Shown: positions 8,257 through 15,738 of the stretch, piece by piece
How the letters are laid out: each line of letters starts with the position of its first letter
Position numbering within the stretch: position 1 is the first letter of the stretch
Assembly: GCA_002368645.1 (NCBI GenBank)
Contig: DFEE01000017.1
Location: forward strand, 1-53,373
Reading direction: 5' to 3'
DNA length: 53,373 nt
Source: Bacteroidales bacterium UBA3810
Lineage (GTDB): Bacteria; Bacteroidota; Bacteroidia; Bacteroidales; Paludibacteraceae
Notes under the pieces: model-generated
What the model saw: only the letters and a program-made list of their open reading frames with translations
What the model was told of the DNA's origin: nothing
Database searches by the model: none
Position numbers and translations under genes: made by a program

Positions 8257-9213
8257 TTATTTAGGGTTAAGGACTTCAATCTGATTTATATCGGAACCGG
8301 TTGTCTCTTGGAAGAGTCGGAGTCCAAACAAGGGTAACCGCATGAGAATGAATGCCTCTAATTTGGATTTCTCCTGCTCATAGATAGTTAGGGTCAGTTT
8401 CTTCTCCGTGGTGATGAATACGTATACCTGCAAAGGGATACCCTGTGGGGTAGGATCCAGCAGACGTATAATCAGTTTTTCATCTTTTGCAACGATAGGC
8501 TGATAATGTCGCAGACGTAGCTCAAGGTATCTGCGAAATACTTCTATGTTTGTAGCAGGTTGCCCATTATCCAATAAGCCTTGTTCCCACGGAATGACTT
8601 CCTCTTGTGGCAACAAGGCAATCATCTTTCCCTTTAATGCAGTGATAGCAGTCAGATCCATCTCTTGAATAGAGTTATTGTCAATCGAATAGGTCTGCAG
8701 AATCCGTCGTCCTTTTGAACCGGCGGTCACAACGTGCCAGTTCTTCATTGCGCCTTCTTGCAGCATATAGGTAGGAAGAATTGTTTGGGTGTTATCCCAA
8801 TTATTGATGGTAATGGAAAGAAGATTGATCTCATCTATCTCTCCATCTACGTTTTTACCAGGAATCTCTATCCAATCGCCCGGGGAAATCCTGCCTGTTG
8901 TAAACCAGAGATGAGCATAGGTAATCGCGCCACGGAGGTAGTCTTTATATAACCAACCAAGAAAAGTACCAATGGCAGTAATGACGTACTTATTCGCTTC
9001 GGTGTAAACAAGGCGTAAAATAAGTATTGTCTCAATAAGTATCAATACAAATAGCAACGATTGCCAGGTCGCCAGATGCATCTTGGATTGTTTACTTTGG
9101 TCGTTTCGTTTTCCCGCCAAACGCTTACGCTTTACATGCAAGCAGAAGAATCCGAAAACAATAATTACTGCTCCTACAATAGTAGTAATAATTAATCCTG
9201 TTTTGTTGCACAT
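8257..9213 (-). CDS. MscS-family mechanosensitive-type channel, YbdG-like
   Basis: The 318-residue protein has three membrane helices (about 7-25, 49-68, 77-95) and a soluble beta domain. The pore-lining helix and start of the beta domain, LGWLYKDYLRGAITYA then ISPGDWIEIPGKNVDGEID, followed by TINNWDNTQTILPTYML and MKNWH, are those of the MscS superfamily, closest to the YbdG type. It sits in the inner membrane and could release ions or small solutes. It is the first gene of the operon, about 115 bases downstream of the promoter. Having a channel gene lead an operon of TIR, SIR2 and RyR domains suggests messenger-gated rather than purely tension-gated opening; that is inference. Confidence 0.87.
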   Translation of the reverse strand: MCNKTGLIITTIVGAVIIVFGFFCLHVKRKRLAGKRNDQSKQSKMHLATWQSLLFVLILIETILILRLVYTEANKYVITAIGTFLGWLYKDYLRGAITYAHLWFTTGRISPGDWIEIPGKNVDGEIDEINLLSITINNWDNTQTILPTYMLQEGAMKNWHVVTAGSKGRRILQTYSIDNNSIQEMDLTAITALKGKMIALLPQEEVIPWEQGLLDNGQPATNIEVFRRYLELRLRHYQPIVAKDEKLIIRLLDPTPQGIPLQVYVFITTEKKLTLTIYEQEKSKLEAFILMRLPLFGLRLFQETTGSDINQIEVLNPK

Positions 9214-9336
9214 ATTAATCTAACTAATTTTACTTTATCCGTTCAACCTCGCAAGTCGTGAACTTGCGTCGTACAGCAGAGCCGATTGTAATATAATAGT
9301 ATGAACGCAAATTATCACGCCGCATCTATTCGGGTG

Positions 9337-9368
9337 CAAAGGTACAACAAAATTTTCATATACGCAAA
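9337..9368 (-). promoter_or_regulatory. Promoter of the TIR/RyR operon
   Basis: On the minus strand a TTTG box (9365-9368), a 20-base spacer and TACCTTTG (9337-9344) match the Bacteroidetes primary sigma factor consensus exactly. Transcription would start near 9330, about 115 bases before the MscS gene. It is the only clear promoter found for the whole operon. Confidence 0.8.
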
Positions 9369-9462
9369 TTTGTTGTACTGTTTTTCTTATTTTTTTGCAA
9401 AAAAGGCGTAAAGCGGGATTAGTATTTGATTTTTGACAAGGATAATAGGGGGTATTAGTACT

Positions 9463-9493
9463 GGGGAAGACCCCCCTAAAGGGGGGCTTCCCC
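9463..9493. repeat. Strong GC hairpin
   Basis: GGGGAAGACCCCCC pairs with GGGGGGCTTCCCC across a TAAA loop: 13 pairs with a single bulged A. Outer AGTAC and GTACT arms may extend it. No T-run follows on either strand, so it is a poor terminator. It lies in the gene-free spacer upstream of the operon promoter. Confidence 0.75.
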
Positions 9494-9603
9494 GTACGTA
9501 CTAAAGCCCCGACCTATATCCTGTCACCCAACGAGGGGGAGAGGGATATTATTGCTCGCATTGAGGGCTATTGCTATGAGGACATTAGTTGATTTTTTTC
9601 GTT

Positions 9604-9753
9604 CCCAGGTTGCCAGGGATTCAGGTTGCCAGGGATCCGGATTGCCAGGGATCCAGGTTGCCAGGGATCCGGGTTGCCAGGAATCCGGGTTGCCAGGGAT
9701 CCAAGTTGCCAGGGATCCGGGTTGCCAGGGATCCGGGTTGCCAGGTTCCCCGG
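9604..9753. repeat. 16-base minisatellite, nine copies
   Basis: The unit TTGCCAGGGATCCNGG starts at 9610, 9626, 9642, 9658, 9674, 9690, 9706, 9722 and 9738, an exact 16-base period with few substitutions. The last copy is degenerate. Each full unit holds the palindrome GGATCC. The period is not a multiple of three and the frames crossing it have no ordinary protein content, so I regard it as noncoding. Confidence 0.92.
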
Positions 9754-9805
9754 GTGACAGGGTTACTTGGGGGCTATGAGGTGTGAGGAGGATGGGATTC
9801 GAAGG

Positions 9806-9849
9806 AGATTCATAAGGGATCCATAACGGATCTATAAAGGTGGTCGCGG
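9806..9849. repeat. 44-base dispersed repeat, copy 1
   Basis: This 44-base stretch, containing GGATCCATAACGGATCTATA, recurs in the same orientation at 53127-53170 with three substitutions. Both copies are in gene-free DNA, one beside each of the two defence-type regions. Repeated GGATC-containing halves suggest a REP-like or MITE-like element. Confidence 0.85.
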
Positions 9850-9951
9850 CTTTGATAGGGAGAGCGAGGGTTGCCGCTCTAATTATTATCGTAACAGGAT
9901 ATATATCAATAATATATGCAGATTTATTTGAATTTTAAGCGGACAGCAATG

Positions 9952-11352
9952 TTAATTCTTGGTGAGCAGCACCACATTCTCGACATGTTGGGTGTGCGGA
10001 AACATGTCCACGGGCTGAACGGCTTGAATAGAGTAGGCTTCGGATAGTAATTCCAAATCCCGTGCTTGGGTAGCCGGGTTGCAACTAACATAGACTATGC
10101 GCTCCGGTGCTGCGTCCAAAATCGTTTGTACCACATCGGGGTGCATACCTGCCCGAGGCGGGTCTGTGATGATGATATCCGGATGCCCGTGGGTGCTAAT
10201 GAAATCGGGTGTGAGGATGTCCTTCATATCACCGGCATAGAACTCGGTGTTGGTTATGCCATTAAACGCCGCATTGAGTTTAGCGTCTTCAATCGCTTCA
10301 GGAACATACTCAATGCCCACTACTTTCTGTGCCGAGCGGGCAACGAACTGTGCGATGGTTCCGGTGCCGGTATATAGGTCGTAGATGACAGGCTTATGCA
10401 GCGAGTCTTTGCTTAACGCGAACTGACGAGCTACACGGTAGAGCTCTAATGCCTGCTCCGTATTGGTTTGATAAAAGGACTTAGGACCTACTTTGAAGTG
10501 CAAGTCTTCCATGGTCTCAATGAGATGATCCTGCCCATAATATGTTTTGATATCCAGGTCGCCGATGGTGTCGTTGAATTTGGTGTTGACGACATACATG
10601 AGGCTGACAATCTCGGGGAAACGCCGTTTGAGCATTTCTAAGACATCCTCAATCACCCGCTCGCCAAAGACAAGAACGACCATCCATTCGCCCTTATCGT
10701 TATTGCGAATCATAAGATTGCGCAGTTCACCCTCGTGGGTATGCTCGTTGTAGAATGTCAGTCTGTGCTCTAAAGCGTAGTCATACAGTGCCTTCCGTAT
10801 CTCATTTTGCAGCGGATGCATCAAGTGGCAGTGATTGATTTGCAGGACTTTGTCGAAACAATTGGGAATATGAAAACCTAAACCCGGCGTGAAGGGCACA
10901 CCCGCTTTCATTTGCTCGGTGGTGAGCCATTGGTGGTCGGCAAATGTAAACTCTAATTTATTGCGGTACTCGTAGATATGTTTAGAGCCGAGAATCGGAA
11001 GCATTTTGCCCGTTATGTCAAGATGCCCGAGTCGTGTGAGGTTATCCTCCACCTGTTGCTGTTTCCAGCGCAACTGCTCCTCATAGGGCAAGATTTGCCA
11101 TTTGCAGCCGCCGCATGTGCCATAATGCTCGCAACGGGCTTCGCAGCGTCGGGGGGACGGTTTCACAAGGCGTAGCACACGCGCTTCCATGAAAGAGTGT
11201 CTCTTCTTGGTCACTTGCAGGTCCACGATGTCGCCGGGAACGGCATAGGGCACAAAGATTACTTGCTCTTCGTGACGCGCCAATGCTTTTCCTTCCGCCG
11301 CAACGGCGGTAATCTCAATGTTCTCTAAGACGGGTAAATTCTTTTTCATCAA
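9952..11352 (-). CDS. rlmD: 23S rRNA (uracil-5-)-methyltransferase, RlmD/RumA type
   Basis: The 466-residue protein makes 5-methyluridine in 23S rRNA with S-adenosylmethionine. An N-terminal TRAM-like barrel (about 8-65) is followed by the iron-sulphur cluster segment RCEARCEHYGTCGGC (Cys74, Cys80, Cys83), with a further Cys in INHCHL. The methyltransferase half has motif I YDLYTGTGTIAQ, the DPPRAGMHPD motif and the catalytic cysteine in VYVSCNPAT. Length is normal. Bacteroidetes often have two paralogues, so the exact target uridine is uncertain. The start overlaps the end of the upstream amidase gene by 38 bases. Confidence 0.88.
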   Translation of the reverse strand: MMKKNLPVLENIEITAVAAEGKALARHEEQVIFVPYAVPGDIVDLQVTKKRHSFMEARVLRLVKPSPRRCEARCEHYGTCGGCKWQILPYEEQLRWKQQQVEDNLTRLGHLDITGKMLPILGSKHIYEYRNKLEFTFADHQWLTTEQMKAGVPFTPGLGFHIPNCFDKVLQINHCHLMHPLQNEIRKALYDYALEHRLTFYNEHTHEGELRNLMIRNNDKGEWMVVLVFGERVIEDVLEMLKRRFPEIVSLMYVVNTKFNDTIGDLDIKTYYGQDHLIETMEDLHFKVGPKSFYQTNTEQALELYRVARQFALSKDSLHKPVIYDLYTGTGTIAQFVARSAQKVVGIEYVPEAIEDAKLNAAFNGITNTEFYAGDMKDILTPDFISTHGHPDIIITDPPRAGMHPDVVQTILDAAPERIVYVSCNPATQARDLELLSEAYSIQAVQPVDMFPHTQHVENVVLLTKN

Positions 11353-13171
11353 ATATGATTATAGGAGTATTCTTAATTTCGGATAGATTGACAGCCTTGT
11401 GATTGGCGGAATAATAACTGATGTTCTTGCGCTGCAATTGCCTTCCAATCTGCACAGGGAAGTCATGTGTATTGCCCACCTGCGGTTTGCCCGCCTCGTC
11501 GCGCCAGCACTCGCCCCAACCGCAACCTCCGGCATCGTCGCTGAACCATTCCTCTGCGCGGTCGTATTGCCACTGTGCACCTAAATAATGATAGGCAACT
11601 CCGTCATAAATAGGCATAGAGCCCGGAATAATACCGGCGCAGGCCGTATCGGCATACCATTCAGGACCGCGCACTTCGTCAAAAGCATTAACAATGAGTA
11701 CGGTAGAGTCTCCGCCTCTGTAGCAACTTAGCGTCTCTGAGGGGTAGGATAGTCCGCCCTTATTGGCGGCAATAACGCGATATTGGTATCGGGTGTGCGT
11801 GCCGATGGGGAAGGTGATATGGGTAGTGCCATAGGCTTTGGCACGCTCGTGCCACGCGCCATCTTCTTCCTGTTCCTCAATGATATAATAATCGGGCATG
11901 GCCGTCGGCTCCAGCGAGTCTGTTCGCTCCTCCCACTTGAGGGTCAATTCCTGCCCGGCTAACTCCATTCCGAATGCTTTTACGGGCAGGGGCTGCACGA
12001 CGAGTGAATCGCCTTCCAAAAAACGGCCTACGCCCTTGTAGATAGCGCGCGCCATCAGGAACTGAAACCGCGGGTCCAACCCATAGTGCATATCCGACAT
12101 CTGGATATGTGAGAGCATCTCAACAAGCACAGTCGGCACTTTAGGTCCGCGTGCTTCGTAATAGTCCCCATTGAGGAGTTGCCGCCTCGGCCATTCGGGG
12201 CAGATTGAACGGCGTATGTCACTCACAATCTGCGACTGCACGATATTGGCGAATGAGCGGTTCAAAAACCGTGACCGACCGTCCGCAAAAGTCAAAGAGC
12301 CATCTATGTCTTTCTCGTTGTAAATCACTAAAGTACCTATCATGGCAGAATCGTATTCGCGGATGGTATATCCGTCGGTATGCAACGCCAAGCAAGCATC
12401 AATGTGCACCGAATCACGGTTGAGCCAGTTGACCCATTTAGTGCGGCAATGGATATCTTCCTTATAATGATCGCGAAGTGTGTCACCCTCTGCCGTGATA
12501 ACGGGATTAGGGTCGTAGATAACGGAGTCGGGCGCACCGGTATATTGCAGCCAATAGCGCGCCGCTTCCATCCATCTCGGGTAACCTGACGGACCAATCG
12601 CCATGGCGGCGGAGTCGCCTATTTGTCCTCGCGGTTGATAGACTTCGGCACCTGCATTGGTGAGCATTTGTGCAACATGACGCGCGAAGACAACCGAGAA
12701 AATATCTTCCACTGTTGTCCAAAGCGTGGCGCGTTGAAAACGCCACTGTTGCTCTTTCGTGTTAAAGTAGATTCCGTGGCTTGCCCAAAGAGCGATATGA
12801 TGCCCCGCTAAGTTGGCGGTATCTCCTTTGGGAAGTTTGGGCGAGACAATAAGTTCGCTCACTTCGTGCCCGTCGGTATAGATGGTGACGCGTCCGTAGT
12901 CATGCCCTAAGACCCATCGACTGATGCTAAGGCGTAACTGATAGACAGACGCTTCCGTCCAGGCAACGGCAGAGAGGGTCTTGTTCGCGCGGATGAAAAT
13001 ATCATTGCCGTTCACTGACATGCGATAGATGAACACCGGCGGCACACAGGATGGAAACCCCGTCAAGGTGTTGATAGAGTCTGCCAATTGATGACGCTCG
13101 GTCACCAACTCTGCTGCGGCACTGCACGACAAGCCGAAAAGAAGAACTATAGTAACCCAAAAATTGCGCAT
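11315..13171 (-). CDS. Secreted amidase-type protein with fibronectin III domain, C-terminus probably shortened
   Basis: The 618-residue product begins with a signal peptide (WVTIVLLFGLSCSAAAE). Residues 120-390 resemble zinc amidase_3 enzymes that cut N-acetylmuramoyl-L-alanine bonds: IALWASHGIYF, AEVYQPRG, LALHTDGY and the glutamate segment VPTVLVEMLSHI. A fibronectin III-like segment (about 400-485) and the start of a golvesin/xanthan-lyase-type domain (LIVNAFDEVRGPEW) follow, an order known in Bacteroidales proteins. The final eleven residues (DEKEFTRLREH) are the first codons of rlmD read in another frame, so the true C-terminal part seems lost. It likely acts on periplasmic cell wall. 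Confidence 0.7.
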   Translation of the reverse strand: MRNFWVTIVLLFGLSCSAAAELVTERHQLADSINTLTGFPSCVPPVFIYRMSVNGNDIFIRANKTLSAVAWTEASVYQLRLSISRWVLGHDYGRVTIYTDGHEVSELIVSPKLPKGDTANLAGHHIALWASHGIYFNTKEQQWRFQRATLWTTVEDIFSVVFARHVAQMLTNAGAEVYQPRGQIGDSAAMAIGPSGYPRWMEAARYWLQYTGAPDSVIYDPNPVITAEGDTLRDHYKEDIHCRTKWVNWLNRDSVHIDACLALHTDGYTIREYDSAMIGTLVIYNEKDIDGSLTFADGRSRFLNRSFANIVQSQIVSDIRRSICPEWPRRQLLNGDYYEARGPKVPTVLVEMLSHIQMSDMHYGLDPRFQFLMARAIYKGVGRFLEGDSLVVQPLPVKAFGMELAGQELTLKWEERTDSLEPTAMPDYYIIEEQEEDGAWHERAKAYGTTHITFPIGTHTRYQYRVIAANKGGLSYPSETLSCYRGGDSTVLIVNAFDEVRGPEWYADTACAGIIPGSMPIYDGVAYHYLGAQWQYDRAEEWFSDDAGGCGWGECWRDEAGKPQVGNTHDFPVQIGRQLQRKNISYYSANHKAVNLSEIKNTPIIIFDEKEFTRLREH

Positions 13172-13187
13172 ATACCGAAAATTCGTG

Positions 13188-13219
13188 CAAAAATACTATA
13201 TTTTTTTGTAATTAGCAAA
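13188..13219 (-). promoter_or_regulatory. Promoter of the amidase gene
   Basis: Minus-strand TTTG (13216-13219), 20 bases, then TATTTTTG (13188-13195). It overlaps the divergent promoter for the phosphopantetheinyl transferase gene, so the two probably compete for polymerase. Confidence 0.72.
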
Positions 13220-13235
13220 AAAAGTTGTATTTTTG
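13205..13235 (+). promoter_or_regulatory. Promoter of the phosphopantetheinyl transferase gene
   Basis: TTTG (13205-13208), 19 bases, then TATTTTTG (13228-13235). The expected start lies only a few bases before ATG 13244, so the message may be almost leaderless. Confidence 0.7.
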
Positions 13236-13243
13236 CGCATAAA

Positions 13244-13720
13244 ATGAAATTTCTGCTCCATGACATAGCACCTGACACGCGCTTAAAACCCGCCGAACAA
13301 CATAGTCTCGCCCTCCAGCTACTTCATCAACTGACGGGGAAGGGTGAGCCTTTTCTCCATAATGAGTACGGCAAACCCTATTGGCAAGAAGGTCCCTATT
13401 TCAATTACAGCCATTGCAGCACCGGTATTATCGTTGCGGTATCAGACCGTCCGATAGGTGTGGACATTGAGTCATATCGCCACTATGATGAAGCCCTGAT
13501 GAAACGCGTGATGAATGAAGAAGAGTGCCGGCAGATACTGCAAGATCCTGAACCTCCTAAGCGTTTTATCTATTTCTGGACACGCAAAGAAGCGTACCTC
13601 AAATATAGAGGGGTAGGGATAACAGAAGACCTTAGGGATTGCCTAAGGTCTGCCGATAATGTTGTGTTAGAGACAAAGATTTGTCCCCGTTATTGCTATT
13701 CTATTTGCGTTCCAATTTGA
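13244..13720 (+). CDS. 4'-phosphopantetheinyl transferase, Sfp type
   Basis: I choose ATG 13244, just after a clear promoter; the frame runs further up but overlaps that promoter and the divergent gene. The 158-residue product moves phosphopantetheine from CoA onto carrier proteins. Both family motifs are present: GVDIES (Mg2+-binding) and FWTRKEAYLKYRGVGI (the W..KEa..K motif), preceded by FNYSHC. It is shorter than the usual 180-230 residues, mainly at the C-terminus. It ends convergently with the amylase gene, overlapping by 20 bases. It may be the acyl-carrier-protein transferase of this organism. Confidence 0.85.
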   Translation: MKFLLHDIAPDTRLKPAEQHSLALQLLHQLTGKGEPFLHNEYGKPYWQEGPYFNYSHCSTGIIVAVSDRPIGVDIESYRHYDEALMKRVMNEEECRQILQDPEPPKRFIYFWTRKEAYLKYRGVGITEDLRDCLRSADNVVLETKICPRYCYSICVPI

Positions 13721-15539
13721 CGATAATCACCGTAAGGGGTTTGAGCTTGAATTCGTCCTTGCTGAGGTCAATTTCATCGCCGGTAAAGAGGTCTTTGCCG
13801 ACCGGATTATAGTGCTCTAACAACTCATCAAAATGGCGGGGATGAATAGTCCGCTCCTCTTCGGAGGCATTGGCGCAAACGAAGACCGCTTCTTCGTCCG
13901 TATAGCGGAAGAAACTATAGGTGTTATCCCGTGCGAAGAAATGCATGGTGCGTCCCTTGTGGAGAACGGGCATTTTTTTGCGGAAATTAAAGAGTTTGGA
14001 CTGCCAGTCAAACATTGCTTGCTGCTCTTTGGTGACTTGGTCACCTAAAGGTAACGGCGCACGCAAGAGCGAATGGTTAGAGGCCTGGGAAGCGTCCTTG
14101 ACAGCCATGCCATACTCATCTCCATAGAAAATCTGAGGTATGCCGCGCATTGTCGCCATTAAAGCCGTTGCTATCTTGATGCGCTCGGGGTTGTTGTCCT
14201 TTACGGCATTGGCAATACGACTCATGTCGTGGTTGCCGACGAACATCAAGAGATTATTGACATCCGCGTAGAGGTAATCCAGAGTGAGGGCATCATAAAT
14301 CTTCGTGAGTCCTCCTCCCCAATAATTGCCATCATTCTCAAGGGCTTGTCTGATAGCCTCTTGTGTCGGAAAATCCATCACCGAGGGGAGGTAGCTATTA
14401 TAGCCGTCTGGGTTTTTAGCACCTTGTTGCCAGTATGCCACATGGGGGGCAGGACGAGTCCAGCATTCGCCGACGATATTGAGGTAAGGGTACTCATTCA
14501 GGATATTTTTGCACCAACGAGAAGAGGCGTCTTTGCCGATATACGGGTATGTGTCCACGCGCAATCCGTCTAAGTCGGCATATTCAATCCACCAGATGGC
14601 CCATTGACTGAAATATTGGAGCAAGTCGGGATTGTCCAGATTCATGTCCGGCATGGGATGATCGAACCAGCCGCGATTGGACAACTCCCGGTCGTATATA
14701 GAGGCATTGATGTCGTAGTTGGCACTAAAGACATTGGTTGTATTGGTGAAGGTGGGGAATTGGTTAATCCAGTCGTGGTAGGGCAGGTCTTTCATCCACC
14801 AGTGGGCTGAGCCACAGTGGTTGGGTACCATATCCATGAGGACTTTCAGACCTTTCTCGTGTGCGATGCGAACCATATTCTTATAGGCTTCATTGCTTCC
14901 GAAACGCGGGTCAATATGGTAGTAATCCGAGCAAGCGTATCCATGATAGGACCAGGCAGCCTCATTGTCCTCCAAAAGCGGTGTCGGCCAAATGGCAGTA
15001 GCACCTAATTCGACAATGTGGTCAAATGCATTGATGATACCTTGTATATCGCCTCCGTACCGTCCATTGACATTACTTTTATCGGCTTTTTCTGCCATGG
15101 CCGGAACGCTGTTATTGCTCTCATCTCCATCCACAAAACGGTCGGACATGATGAGGTAAATAATGTCCGAGGCATCAAAGGACCTGCGGTTACGCGAATT
15201 GGCCTTGCGCTCCTCAATGAGGTAATCTACAGAGGCTTTCTTGCGCCCTTTCTGTAAGGTAATACGGTATAACCCCGGTTTGCGTACATCCAAATTGATA
15301 AACAAATAGTTAGGGCTCTCAGCATTATGCTGACCTGTGACAACCAGTCCGTCTTCGGCACCTTTCGGGCCTTTGATACTCACTACGGCGTCTGCCAAAT
15401 CTTGACCTTGTACCATAAGGGTCAACGGGGTGGACATGCCTGTCCACCAACTGAGAGGCTCTGCACGCTCAATCAGCGGCGCAGCGTACAAACTGAGACC
15501 CCAAACAAAAGCAAATAAAAGGGAAAATGTTTTTTTCAT
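13701..15539 (-). CDS. Secreted GH13 alpha-amylase / neopullulanase, SusA-like
   Basis: The start is ATG 15539 (MKKTFSLLFAFVWGLSLYAA, a signal peptide); frames further up run through a tRNA. The 612-residue enzyme has an N-terminal beta domain like that of cyclomaltodextrinases (about 20-120), then the GH13 barrel with the four classic regions: DMVPNHCG, LDGLRVDTYPY (nucleophile Asp), IVGECW (acid Glu) and FVGNHDMSR. A C-terminal beta domain ends at 612. The size matches Bacteroides SusA, a periplasmic enzyme cutting maltodextrins. No susC/D genes are nearby, so it stands alone, downstream of tRNA-Gly. Confidence 0.9.
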   Translation of the reverse strand: MKKTFSLLFAFVWGLSLYAAPLIERAEPLSWWTGMSTPLTLMVQGQDLADAVVSIKGPKGAEDGLVVTGQHNAESPNYLFINLDVRKPGLYRITLQKGRKKASVDYLIEERKANSRNRRSFDASDIIYLIMSDRFVDGDESNNSVPAMAEKADKSNVNGRYGGDIQGIINAFDHIVELGATAIWPTPLLEDNEAAWSYHGYACSDYYHIDPRFGSNEAYKNMVRIAHEKGLKVLMDMVPNHCGSAHWWMKDLPYHDWINQFPTFTNTTNVFSANYDINASIYDRELSNRGWFDHPMPDMNLDNPDLLQYFSQWAIWWIEYADLDGLRVDTYPYIGKDASSRWCKNILNEYPYLNIVGECWTRPAPHVAYWQQGAKNPDGYNSYLPSVMDFPTQEAIRQALENDGNYWGGGLTKIYDALTLDYLYADVNNLLMFVGNHDMSRIANAVKDNNPERIKIATALMATMRGIPQIFYGDEYGMAVKDASQASNHSLLRAPLPLGDQVTKEQQAMFDWQSKLFNFRKKMPVLHKGRTMHFFARDNTYSFFRYTDEEAVFVCANASEEERTIHPRHFDELLEHYNPVGKDLFTGDEIDLSKDEFKLKPLTVIIVKLERK

Positions 15540-15560
15540 GATTAGAATTATTTGATTGAG

Positions 15561-15631
15561 AGCGACTGACGGGAGTCGAACCCGCATCCTCAGCTTGGGA
15601 AGCTGATGCACTACCGCTGTGCTACAATCGC
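15561..15631 (-). tRNA. tRNA-Gly (anticodon CCC)
   Basis: A 71-base cloverleaf on the minus strand: acceptor GCGATTG with CAGTCGC (one wobble), anticodon stem TCAGC/GCTGA around loop TTCCCAA (anticodon CCC), T arm GGGTTCGACTCCC, discriminator T. CCA is not encoded. Confidence 0.92.
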
Positions 15632-15662
15632 ATGCCACAAGAGGGTTCCTCTAATCGTGGCG

Positions 15663-15694
15663 CAAAAGTACTACTTTTTTTTGAGATGTACAAA
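15663..15694 (-). promoter_or_regulatory. Promoter of tRNA-Gly
   Basis: TTTG (15691-15694), 20 bases, TACTTTTG (15663-15670) on the minus strand, about 30 bases before the tRNA. The spacer begins TACATCTCAAA, a sequence shared with other promoters in this window. Confidence 0.75.
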
Positions 15695-15738
15695 TTTATT
15701 TAACTTTTTACTGCAAAATGTGTATTTTTTGCACTTAA

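Larger units (their letters stand above)
9214..9951. other. Gene-free spacer between the defence-type operon and rlmD
   Basis: About 740 bases hold no credible gene. They contain the operon leader and promoter, a GC hairpin, the 16-base minisatellite and one copy of the dispersed repeat. Short open frames across the minisatellite encode only a repeating Gly/Pro/Arg/Cys peptide and are not annotated. Confidence 0.75.

Noticed and set aside
9604..9753. CRISPR array
   Set aside because: The repeats are 16 bases and directly adjacent with no spacers, and no cas gene is present.
9552..9786. Short open frames across the minisatellite encoding Gly/Pro/Arg/Cys repeat peptides
   Set aside because: A 16-base repeat without stops is open in several frames by chance; the peptides have no recognisable features and overlap each other.
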